This document shows positions 1-10,329 of a stretch of DNA of 64,000 nt, piece by piece. A program made the position numbers and the translations under genes. Below the pieces are notes generated by a model. It worked only from the letters and a program-made list of their open reading frames with translations. It had not been told where the DNA came from and searched no databases. Numbering within the stretch: position 1 is the stretch's first letter; every line of letters starts with the position of its first letter. This stretch comes from Carposina sasakii (taxonomy: Eukaryota; Arthropoda; Insecta; Lepidoptera; Carposinidae): contig CP053167.1 in NCBI GenBank assembly GCA_014607495.2, forward strand, positions 4,898,001 through 4,962,000, written 5' to 3'.

Positions 1-110
1 TCTGAGCGGATGCACGAGTTTCTTAGTCGGCTCTTACGACATGCACGGATGGAGATGCAGCTGATGTATTCTATGCCCCGTATCAGCAGTGAGTGATAGT
101 TTAATGTCTC
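1..110 (+). repeat. Dispersed repeat Rep-A, 3' part
   Basis: This is the 3' half of a roughly 210-bp repeat that recurs about ten times in the window. Hallmarks are 'cgagtttcttagtcg', 'gacatgcacgga' and 'gagatgcagctgatgta'. Full copies begin with a block containing 'cacgtttagcat'. It has no coding capacity. I cannot assign it to a class; it behaves like a SINE or the 3' end of a non-LTR element. This copy is cut by the window edge. Confidence 0.75.
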
Positions 111-2047
111 TGACCGTATTTCGGTCATGGTCAAATGCACAGAAGATATTATAGTAGATAGTTAGAGTGAACGAAAACAAGTACACGTATAAGACCTACA
201 TCTTGCACGGTAAGTTGTAAACTGAAACTTTGCAATATATTATTGACTACTCACTACGTAGGTTGGTAATATTTACTTATGCCAGTGCCTTCAGAAGTTT
301 AGATTGCATATTGTTTGTCACCGCTTCTAGCGAACAAAGCCACGGGATTGAACGTGTTTTTCTTATTGCACACACTCTTATGAATAACTAACGGTTGCTC
401 ACGTCTACACAGGCGTAAATGAAGGAATGTGTTAATGAACTGTTAAAATGAAATCCCTTAGCATTAATATATTATATGCTTTAGGTACATAAGATTAGTA
501 AAATAAAATTAGTGGTACCTAAGTACTTGCCTGCAACAATAAAATCTGCAAACATGGCGGTTCATCACCGAAGTAAATAAAAAAGGGGAAAAAGTTGCAG
601 TTTTCCATTCTACCCACATTATGTCTCGTATACCTCCTGTCTGCACCGAGATACCCAATACTATAACAACGGATAACAATGGGGTAATCGGATATTGTAT
701 ATAACAATCCTTACTTACGTATAGGTAAGTTCAGCTCGGAATGTTGGCTAGGGTAGAAGATGATGGAGATATGTCTTGGAATTGCAACATCGCTGTCACA
801 ATAAAAATATTGTAACCCCATGTAGATATTTCGCCCTTAGATACAAAGTTAGCTCTCAGAATTTCAGACAGAGAAACCTTTTGCAGCGATCTATACGTGA
901 TTGTGCTATTAGACATTAGCTTAATTGTAATATAGAGCTTGAAATTAAATATTTATTTGGACAAATTTTTAAAATCTAAATACGAAAATATCAAACAACA
1001 ATAAACGAAAATGGTAGATGTACCTACTTATATCATAACAAACCTCTTTCAATACAATTTAAATAAGATACCTTCTGCGGCACGGACCAATTAGAGAAGC
1101 AGCCGCGAGTCGGGTTCCACAACAAACGGGTACTATCTACCTACAAGTAGGTGAAAAACCCGCCAGATGTAGGTATCTACGGGTTTAGTGTTCCTTCTGT
1201 AATTGCTGCGCCTTGGGCGGATCATAGAATAAAACTGAGATCTGAACAGATGCGACACAGAAAATTTGATTATATTTCAAAATTATTTATTTAAAAGAAA
1301 TAAGAGCAAAGTAAGGCGTCCACGTAAAACATAAACGAGCATGTTGTAAAAAGGTAACGTTTTCTAAGTCAAGGAAATCTTCTTATTCATGCATGCTCAA
1401 AATACTGATCTGTAAAACCCAAGGATTTGGTATCTCCTCTTATACATTTCTATGGTAAAATCTAAGTTTTAGCTCATAACAGTGATAAAGGCGTGGCATG
1501 CACCACTATTCGAGCTATTTCACGGGGCTTTATAACGTCGCATCACATGCAATAAATAAATAAAACAAACGATAAATAAGAACAAGTAACTGAAAGAGGT
1601 TTCATTACTAACCAACTCGAAATTAACCCAGAAAGAGTTCAAAGCACAGAGGTGTACAAACTGTAGAAGGTGTTAAAGGTTGCCTACGTCCAGATGGTAG
1701 AGAAAGGCTATAGAATAAAGTGTAGTTGATTAACAAAGCAGTAAAAATATGCACAAATAGGTAACATGAAGACCTCTATCGCTTCTGTGAAAGCTTACTC
1801 TATGACCAATCATTGGAAAGACGATATTATTCACCTCTTTAACAATCAATCAAAGCCAACGTTCGTACTTTAAACGCCGTTCAGCTTGATTATTCGTTTC
1901 TTTTGTCTTTGTTATTGAGATTTGTAAAATTGTGTATATTTTGAACATAGAGCTGTTTGGATATTATTGAAACATTTGAGATTTAAACGTTTGTTTTGAT
2001 TGATTAAAATTTTCTTTTCTATTGTTTGTGTACAATAAAGTACAGGA
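111..2047. other. AT-rich intergenic DNA, no gene seen
   Basis: No convincing coding sequence, RNA gene or assignable repeat. Short open frames here lack domains and show no start or splice context. Confidence 0.6.
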
Positions 2048-2560
2048 ATGGAGTACTGCTGCCACCTTTGGGATGGATCAGCTAAGTATTAGCTAGCCGC
2101 ACTGGACTCGGTGGAAAAACGGGCAATAAAACTTATTGGAGATGAAACCGTAGCAAATTCGAAACTCCAGGACCTGACCCACCGCCGTAAAATTGCTGCT
2201 TTGTCAGTGTTTTACAGGATACACTTTGGAGAGTGTGCGTGGGAACTTCACAATACAGTTCCACCAGCCCCTTTTCACCATCGGGATACTAGACGCAGAC
2301 TAGCGTATCACCCTTATGTTGTTGATATCCCACCCATCCGCACCAAACGTTATGCTAACTCGTTTGTAATGCGAATGGCTAAGGAGTGGAATGCACTTCC
2401 TGCCGATGTATTTCCCGAGCACTACAACATTGGTCTCTTCAAAGCTAGAGTGAATAGGCACTTTCTATGAAAACATGTACCACCCTAGGCTTGCTTAACA
2501 TCAGGCATGATGGCGGTCAAATGTTTGCCTAGCTAATTGTAAAAAAAAAACTTAAATACA
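2048..2560 (+). pseudogene. Non-LTR retrotransposon (LINE) 3' fragment, dead
   Basis: The frame from 2048 to 2470 reads like the C-terminal tail of a reverse transcriptase polyprotein of Jockey/CR1-type non-LTR elements. Typical pieces are 'HLWDGSAKY', 'RRKIAALSVFYRIHFGEC', 'HPYVVDIPP' and 'RYANSFVMRMAKEWNALP'. A TAG stop at 2090-2092 breaks the frame and there is no upstream RT domain, so this is a 5'-truncated dead copy. A short 3' untranslated part follows with 'gatggcggtcaaa' and an A run near 2543-2552. The 5' truncation and A-rich end fit target-primed reverse transcription. The clade is uncertain. Confidence 0.8.
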
Positions 2561-3831
2561 TATATTATTATCTCTTGCGAAATTGCTGTCCTCTTTTTGA
2601 GAATAGGTACGAGTAGGTACAGCCAGTTGAGGCGTGTAGGTATGTTACTGATATTATAAACTATTATGTATATGTTATAACTATACTAACAAAATATTCC
2701 CACAAGTGCAACTTAGAGACTTGCATCGGGCACATGTATCGATCTAGCGTCAAACTAGACAAATGCAGGCGAGGCTTTTAGTCGACTTCCGGCGGTGCAT
2801 CCGTGACGTCACTTCCGGTCTGCGTTCAAGGGGCTCCGAGCGAACTTACTGAATCAAATGTTTGGTGGGTAATAATCTACAGAGTTCCCTAAAGATAAAC
2901 TTACAAATTAATTAAAATTAATAACCATTAGCCGATAATGTAGTCGACTCTAATCTGTCATTTTCAGTTATTAATGTAAACGGTGTAAATATGGTTTAAA
3001 ATTTTACTTTATTTCGTATATTATTATCAACCTAACTATGTAAAATATCAATAAATAAAATTCCCTTTGTACCTAGTTAGTTACTGTACCTATATATTTA
3101 GAATCGCAACAAGACAATACATAAAAAAGAAAATAAATAACTTGGCACTAAAAACAACCTCCCTTCCCTCCCCAAATCACAACTTAACATTATGAATCAC
3201 TAACTTTTAAAGTAGCTACGTCGTTAGCAACGATATAAATATATAAAAAACGCATAATTTGCCTTCAAAATGATGTACAACAATTTCTCCTACTTATCCA
3301 GTATAACATGACCCGTGGCTTCTTATCATCTGGTATATAATTGTGAGGTCTTTAAGGTAGGGCGGGGTCATTACATTCTGGTGACATTATAAATAATGGC
3401 GGTGCATGGTTCTGTCCATTCGTCTTGCTGTAAACGATTCTCTCATTATGTTGGATTTAGGGTTCCCTTCGTTAGATTTTAATATGATTATGGCAGAAAA
3501 ATAAATATTAAAAGTAGGTAGGTAGGTAAACCTAAAAAAAGTAAGAAAAGTAAGAAAAACACAGAAGTAACTTTTTCAATAATTTTATTGTTTTCGTTGA
3601 TATTTTCCCAACTCGAATCCCATGAAGTTTTTTACTTTCGAAACAACGGAGATTTTTTATACAAATTCTTGGAGGTCGAGTTGAGAAGGTGACAATTTGG
3701 AACCAGACCTAAGATTAACTTTGGGCCGTGTTATGTTTGACTTAATACAATTAAAGGTGTTTTTTGGTTTTATATTCGTTTAAATCTAAATTTTGCTATG
3801 TAAAGACTTCTGTCTTTGGGATTATAAGATA
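2561..3831. other. AT-rich intergenic DNA, no gene seen
   Basis: No supported gene. A CpG-richer patch around 2760-2850 contains 'gtgacgtcac' but no associated exon could be identified. Confidence 0.6.
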
Positions 3832-4016
3832 CTAGTGGACGCCCGCGACTTCTTCTGCTGCAGAAAAACCAAAATATCGAAATTATCCGGGATAAAAACA
3901 TTTCCCGGGATAAAAAGTAGCCTATGTATCAATCCAGGGTGTCAGCTAACTCCACACCAAATTTTATCAAAATCGCTCTAGCCGTTTTTACGTAAAAGAG
4001 TAACAAACATCCATTC
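3832..4016 (-). repeat. Helitron-like repeat Hel-1, left part (split by LTR element)
   Basis: Read on the minus strand, this repeat starts TC... and ends ...CTAG, with host A and T flanks, as expected for non-autonomous Helitrons (Lep1-like). On the plus strand it starts 'ctagtggacgcccgcgac', contains 'ataaaaagtagcctatg' and runs to 'aacatccattc', where the Mag-like element begins. The rest resumes at 9108. Other copies are at 10765-11379, 17130-17270 and 59078-59300. An alternative is that it derives from another non-autonomous family; the terminus rule is the main support. Confidence 0.7.
4012..4016. repeat. Target-site duplication cattc, left copy
   Basis: The five bases before the 5' LTR match the five after the 3' LTR (9108-9112). 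This fixes the boundaries of the inserted element. Confidence 0.9.
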
Positions 4017-4128
4017 TGTAGGTATTTTATAAGTTATCAATATTGTAACCTGAAGGTAGAAGTGAAAAGTGGAATAAACCGGTGTTTGCTTGAGTCGCTT
4101 GTTTGTCTGTCGTCTCATACACATAACA
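4017..4128 (+). repeat. 5' LTR of Mag-like element
   Basis: Starts TGTAGG and ends ATAACA. It contains an AATAAA in 'gtggaataaacc' that may serve as poly(A) signal. It matches the 3' LTR at 111 of 112 positions. Confidence 0.93.
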
Positions 4129-4142
4129 TGGCGCAGCCGGTA
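4129..4142 (+). promoter_or_regulatory. Primer-binding site, tRNA-Ser type
   Basis: TGGCGCAGCCGGTA lies directly after the 5' LTR. It closely resembles the serine-tRNA primer site of the 17.6/297 gypsy elements. The tRNA match itself was not computed. Confidence 0.65.
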
Positions 4143-4248
4143 TTTAATAAGTGCATATAATAATATTACTTCTGCTAAAAAACGTTTAGCGTGAGATGTA
4201 AACAAAATAATAATAAAATAATTACGAATTAACTACATAAACTAAGAA

Positions 4249-7200
4249 ATGGAGTCAATGTTACAACCGCCACCGCCATTTAAATTCGATAATGATTTAT
4301 CTAGTGTAACGTCGGGAAATTTAAGTAAAGAGTGGGAAAAGTGGAAAAAATCATTTAAAGTATATTATGAAGCCTGTGAATTAACGAAGAAAGATAAACA
4401 AGTACAGATCAGCATTTTATTGCACATTATTGGAGAAAAGTGTCAAGAAGTCTATGATCAGTTCGCAGAGGAATTCAGAACCGTTGAAGAGGTCTTATTA
4501 AAATATGATGACTTTTTCTTGCCAAAGAAAAATGTCACCGTCGAACGTTATGCATTTTTTACGCGCATACAGCAAGATATGGAGTCCATAGAACAATACG
4601 CATTCGAACTAAAGAAGATGGCCGTCAAGTGCGAGTTTGGAAAATTATGTGATGAGTTGACTCGAGACATTTTAATATGTGGACTACGAGACGGAAATAT
4701 GAGGGAGCGTCTTCTTAGAGAACAAGGTCTGACCTTGCAAAAGGCGGTGGACATATGCAAATTAGCTGAGATGTCGAGAGCTCAATCTGTAAAAATACGT
4801 AGTACGGACAATTTAGAACAAAACATTCATGTCGTCTCGGAATATAAAAATATTGAGCAGCAAGCCAAGCAAGAAGATAAAAAGATACATTGGATTGGTC
4901 ACCGCGAGGTACGTAGAAATGCCAGGATTTCAAATGCGGCGTTTCGGCCGCTGATGCCGTCGACCGGGCGAACGAACTACGGGGCTAGGCCAGTACATCG
5001 CGCTCGCGCAGAAACAAAATCATATCAAGATCGAACGAGATACGAATCAAGTAAACGTGAAAACAAATTACAAAATGTAAACAGAAATTGTTGGAAGTGT
5101 GGAAATAGACATGAGATGTTTAAGTGCCCAGCGTATGGTCAAAAATGTGTTAAATGTAATCGCATGAATCATTACGCAAGAATGTGCAGAGTGTACGCAA
5201 TACGGGACAGTTGCAGCGATCAGGTAAGGGAGCATACATATAACAAAAGTAATGATTGGTTAGTCATGTTACAAATAAACAATGCTTATTTAAATTTTAA
5301 ATTGGATACTGGAGCTGACATCAATGTGTTACCTAAGCAATATTTAAAAAAGATAGGCTTATCAGAAAATAAGTTAACTGATACGTCATTACAGTTACAG
5401 GGTTATTCAGGTAGCAACATTTCAGTAATAGGCAAATGTTATTTAAAAACTATATATAAAAATAATACATTCATACTACAATTTATTATTGCGGATGTTG
5501 ATTCAATTCCTATATTAGGCAAAAGTTCATGTGAAGAATTAAACTTAATAAAGAGAATTATGAATGTCAGTGTGTCGAATAATAGTGAGAAAATTTTAGA
5601 TGATTTTAGTGATATTTTTATAGGAATGGGTTGTTTACCAGGCACATATAAAATAAAGATAAAAAGCGATGCGGTACCGATAGTGCATGCCCCTAGGAAA
5701 TTGCCAATTGCAATCAGGGAAGAAGTTAAATGCAAACTTTTAGAGATGCAAAGGTATGGTATCATAGCGAGAGTAGAAGGACCCACAAATTGGGTAAATA
5801 GCATGACGGTGGTGAAGAAACCGAGCGGGGAGCTTCGAATTTGTCTGGATCCGCGTGATCTCAATAAAGCAATAATGAGGGAACATTTTAAATTACCCAC
5901 CCTTGACGAAATAATGGCGAACTTATCAGGTGCAAAATTCTTTAGTACATTAGACGCCAAACAAGGCTTTTGGCAGATCAAGCTTCATGAACAAAGTACA
6001 GATTTATGCACTTTTAACACTGCATTTGGAAGGTTTAAATATTTGCGCATGCCATATGGTATATCATCTGCATCAGAAATTTTTCATAAAAGATTGTTCG
6101 GGCATTTCGACGACATTGAGGGAGTAATTCTGTTTATTGATGATTTATTAGTTTATGGAAATACAAAAGAAATTCACGACCAACGTTTGCGTAAAGTTCT
6201 ACAAAGATGTCGTGATATAAACATTAAATTAAACAGGAATAAGTGCAAAATAGGTTTGAAAGAACTTAAGTATTTAGGCCATAAAATAACATCAAACGGT
6301 GTATGCCCCCATGACTCACATATTTCTGCTATCAAAAACATGCCAGTACCTAAAGATGTAAAAGGACTAGAAAGATTTCTGGGTCTGGTAACTTATGTAA
6401 GTAGTTTTATACCCAACTTTTCCGACAAAACTGCTGTACTAAGACAATTATTAAAAAAGGATATTGAATGGCACTGGGATTATTTACACGATAAATGTTT
6501 TGAAAATATTAAAGCTACCTTGATAAACCCTCCAATATTAAAATATTTTAATATAAAGAAGCCAGTTGTTCTATCAGTTGATGCAAGTAAGAATGGCTTA
6601 GGTGCATGTCTCCTGCAAGATAATTTACCTGTTTGTTACGCATCAAAAGCTCTAACCAAAACGGAACAATCCTACGCCCAGATAGAAAAAGAGTTATATG
6701 CGTGTGTATTTGCATGCGAGAGATTTTATACATATATTTACGGTAAAACAGATGTGACAATCGAAACCGATCATAAACCTTTAATTAGCATTATCAATAA
6801 ACCGCTTGCAAGTGCGCCGGCGCGTTTACAAAGAATGTTATTACGTCTTCAACCTTATGTATTTAAACTAGTGTATAAGCCAGGTAAATATCTTTACATA
6901 GCAGATACACTATCGAGGGCAGTAGCACCGAGCGGGCAAGATAGCTTCCCCGCCCCTCTAGACCACCTGGATGCACAAGCGCAGGTGTGCTCGTTATCAG
7001 CTAGTAACCCATTAACAGACACTCATTTCCTAGACATACAAAAATACACAAAAGAGGATGATGATTTGCAAGATTTAATCAAAATAATAAAACATGGATG
7101 GCCAAATGATAAAAATAAAGTAAAAGATAACATTAAAGTCTTTTGGAATATTAGGGGTGACCTGACTGTAAATTATGGAATTGTTTGGAAAGGATTGCGC

Positions 7201-8331
7201 GTGGTTATACCTAAATGTATGCGTCACGAAATGCTAAAGAAACTACACACGAGTCATTTAGGAATTAAAAAATGTTTATTACGAGCCAGAGAGACTATGT
7301 ATTGGCCAAACATAAATTCACAACTACAAGATTATCTATCTAACTGCCAGGCGTGTCTTACTTATCGTAAACAAAACACCAGGGAACCTTTACTTCCACA
7401 CGACGTACCTAGCAGAGCATGGAGTAAGGTAGGGGTGGACGTATTTCATTTTGGTAGCAAGTCCTATATACTAGTTATAGATTATTATAGTAAGTTTGCC
7501 GAAGTGGCAAAACTAAATTCATTAACTTCAGACAAAGTAATTAAAAAGATAAAACAAATTTTTAGTAGACATGGTATTCCCGAGATCGTAATGTCTGATA
7601 ACGGCCCAGAATTTTCATGTAACAGTTTCAGGCTATTCTCAAAACAGTGGAATTTTTAGCATGTAACCTCTTCACCTAGATATCCGCAGTCGAATGGTCA
7701 GGTAGAACGAGCTATTCAAACGGTCAAAAATATTATGCGCAAAACAACATTCGACAAATCAGATTTACAGCTAGCATTATTGGAATATCGAAACACACCG
7801 CTATGTAAGGATATTGCTTCCCCAGCAGAATTGTTATTCAGTAGAAAGCTACGCAGTGTGGTACCGTGCTCACCGAAACTATTGTTACCTAAACTTCATA
7901 GGGATACAGTACATAAATTAAAAATACGTCAAAACAAACAAAAGCTTAGCTATGATTCAAGATCGAGGCACCTAGGAATTTTGTCAATTGGGCAAAAAGT
8001 AAAAGTAAGATTAAATAATCGCTGGTTGTCAGGTACAATTAAAAAAATGCATGGGCCAAGATCTTATTTGATAACAATGTGCTCAGGGGGTACGTTAAGA
8101 AGAAATAGAAGACACATAATAATAGATTCAAATCGACGAATTGATTATAATCATATACCTACACAATATGATGATATATGTATCTCATCACATCCCGAAA
8201 CTGTCTCCATCAGCTCCAGTATGCCAGTGCAACAAACAAGTAGTGGACATGGTAACTTATCTAATAATTATTATTGTACTCGTTATGGCAGGACAGTGAA
8301 ACCTCCTGATCGCTGGGGCTATCCCGCCTGA
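4249..8331 (+). pseudogene. Gag-Pol polyprotein of Mag-like element, one in-frame stop
   Basis: Fused Gag and Pol in one frame, about 1360 codons. The order is: Gag capsid region; two zinc knuckles near residues 281-312 (CX2CX3HX4C, one residue shorter than usual, then CX2CX4HX4C); aspartic protease 'LDTGADINVLP' near 351; reverse transcriptase with 'FIDDLLVYG' near 629; RNase H 'LSVDASKNGLGACLLQ' near 775; integrase HHCC zinc domain near 1000-1036; and core residues in 'VGVDVF' (about 1062) and 'SDNGPEF' (about 1116). A TAG at 7657-7659 interrupts integrase just before the segment with the third catalytic residue ('NGQVERAIQ'). The frame then stays open to 8331, so a single nonsense change is the only break seen. 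The start at 4249 is the first ATG after the leader. Confidence 0.92.
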
Positions 8332-8985
8332 AGCAACGGCATGGCAAGGTTGCTCCGCCTCGCATGAAGTCGCATGTATGAATGAACAAAATCATTAATG
8401 AATTTTAATTTAATTATATTTATATACAATCTACTACCTAATATATTGAATTAATTATGTAATTTAATCTCAAGTAGTCACGTAGGCACCTTGCTATTGT
8501 TAAGGCTATCCTTAATTTCCTACCTACTGGTAATGATAACACAATAAGATTTCTTGATCCATGTCATATACCTTCTTACCTATACTTTAGTGCAGAGTTA
8601 TAACTTCTTATTTTGATAAAAAAAATCGCTGTATATACACCCACGAAATGTGCGTTCTTATAATTATAATGATAAAATTGTAAATTTGTTTATTAGTGGG
8701 TAATGTATCATAATGAACCACTAACGAATCATATTATCATCTAGTAGGTACCATGTAAAGTTATGTACTAATATGTAAATCAAAAGATACTCTGATGTTT
8801 AGTTATAATAACGTCATTCATGATATAACGGTATAATGGAATGTAGAACAATCTTTTTATTAATATAATGCTATAATAATTTTAATTGAGTATGCAATTT
8901 AATTTGTTAAAATGTATGATGATGAGATTTAAAGAAATATATATTTTATGTTTGCTATATTTATTAAACTCCACTTTTGTTTATT

Positions 8986-8994
8986 GAAAGGGAG
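8986..8994 (+). promoter_or_regulatory. Polypurine tract
   Basis: GAAAGGGAG sits one base upstream of the 3' LTR, where plus-strand synthesis is primed. Confidence 0.7.
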
Positions 8995-8995
8995 T

Positions 8996-9107
8996 TGTAG
9001 GTATTTTATAAGTTATCAATATTGTAACCTGAAGGTAGAAGTGAAAAGTGGAATAAACCGGTGTTTGCTTGAGTCGCTTGTTTGTTTGTCGTCTCATACA
9101 CATAACA
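8996..9107 (+). repeat. 3' LTR of Mag-like element
   Basis: 112 bp, TGTAGG...ATAACA, followed directly by the second cattc. Confidence 0.93.
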
Positions 9108-9165
9108 CATTCATCCATCTATCCATCCATATTCACAAACTTTCGCGTTTATAAAATTAGTAAGA
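9108..9165 (-). repeat. Hel-1 repeat, right part
   Basis: Continues the Hel-1 copy interrupted at 4016: 'catccatctatccatcc', then 'tttcgcgtttataaaatt' and a terminal GA (TC on the minus strand). The two halves fit once the LTR element and one cattc are removed. Confidence 0.75.
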
Positions 9166-9611
9166 TTAATGAGTCGATGCAGTCTTGTTTCCTTAACCTA
9201 ACCTATAACTACTGTAATTTTAAAACTAATTTCGATTTAACCCATATCGCCTACACCTAGTCCTTAACATGTGTCAAAACAGACGTACGAAACAATCGGA
9301 ACCTCATATATTAGTTCGGGGACAGAGCTATGAAGTTCCGGAACTAGAACAGACTGCATTGTTTGGATCTAAGTGACAGGTTTGACATAAAACTAACTGG
9401 ATATGGCATCAATCCTACGAAATTTTATAATCCTGTGCTGTTAATGCGAGGCTTCACTAGAACACTTTAGCTGCATCAACCTCCGTGTTTGTCATAAGAG
9501 TAGACTATGGAACTTTCTTTATCCCCGCTATCTATATCTAAGCGAAGTTTCTACAATCCTGTGCTGATGCGGGACCTCACTGGAACACTTTTAATTGCAT
9601 CTCCTTTCGTT
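9166..9611. other. Intergenic DNA with a local direct duplication
   Basis: No gene. Blocks at about 9430-9494 and 9553-9614 are diverged copies: both have 'aatcctgtgctg', a 'cactagaacac/cactggaacac' core and 'gcatc..cct.cgtttatg'-like ends. The second copy abuts the following LTR. Confidence 0.6.
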
Positions 9612-9615
9612 TATG
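9612..9615. repeat. Target-site duplication tatg, left copy
   Basis: TATG precedes the first 311-bp LTR, and the same TATG (16802-16805) follows the second. A 4-bp duplication is usual for gypsy integrases. Confidence 0.85.
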
Positions 9616-9926
9616 TGTTACAAATATTTACATAATTATTAGATTCACATATAGAATGAACACGATTCTTGATTAAAAAGTACTTGTATTAACTATTAAA
9701 AAGACCAATGACAAGCTAAAAATGGCGGGGACAGTTGCTCAATGCAACTGTCACTTAATGTAATGAGCGGCATTCGTTTTCCACTCTCGGTGAGATACAC
9801 GAGTACTTAACTTACCAAGTGAATGTGTGGTAATTATACAAAATAAATAGTGTTCAACAGTGTGTTTAGTGTTTTGGCATTCAAAGTCCTTGTTACTGAA
9901 TATTACTAATAATAGTACGGTTCACA
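9616..9926 (+). repeat. 5' LTR of Mdg3-like element
   Basis: TGTTACAAAT...GGTTCACA, 311 bp, TG...CA ends. Base-by-base reading shows no difference from 16491-16801. Confidence 0.93.
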
Positions 9927-9927
9927 T

Positions 9928-9946
9928 CTCAGAAAGCGGGATTTAC
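9928..9946 (+). promoter_or_regulatory. Possible primer-binding site
   Basis: CTCAGAAAGCGGGATTTAC lies two bases inside the 5' LTR end and loosely resembles the complement of a tRNA-Leu 3' end. The match is imperfect. Confidence 0.35.
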
Positions 9947-10329
9947 GGACATACCGCCCACAAAAGGCTTGTGGAATTCGTAGACGAGTGATTTATTTCG
10001 GCGTACAAAACAAAACGTAAGTTCTTTTAATTAGTATTGTTTTTTATATTACGCTGACTCATTTATATAACTAAGTAAGGGAATAGGAAATCGCGCAATT
10101 TATTCATATTTGATTTTGATAATAGGTGTGAGTTTTTTTTTCTCTTTGTGGTACTACCTTCGACTTTTATTTTTGTAAATTTATCAGTTAATAATTTGTT
10201 CGTAATCGTTATTATATTTTTCAAGCTCTTGTATAAATTAAAATGATAAATCATAGTACCTACTGTTGAAAAATACTGTAGTAAAAGTTATTAACCCGGA
10301 TTTTGTTTTTCTGTCGAGGACGCAAGGGT

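Larger units (their letters stand above)
4017..9107 (+). mobile_element. Mag-like Ty3/gypsy LTR retrotransposon
   Basis: A complete 5.1-kb LTR element with two 112-bp LTRs (one C/T difference, 4107 versus 9086), 5-bp target duplications, a primer-binding site, one gag-pol frame and a purine tract. One long fused gag-pol frame, very short LTRs, a tRNA-Ser-type primer site and a Mag-style RNase H region suggest the Mag clade, first described in Bombyx. A noncoding 3' region (8332-8985) is AT-rich and holds no env-like gene. An in-frame stop in integrase makes this copy non-autonomous. Near-identical LTRs indicate a fairly young insertion, but 112 bp is too short to date well. Confidence 0.9.
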
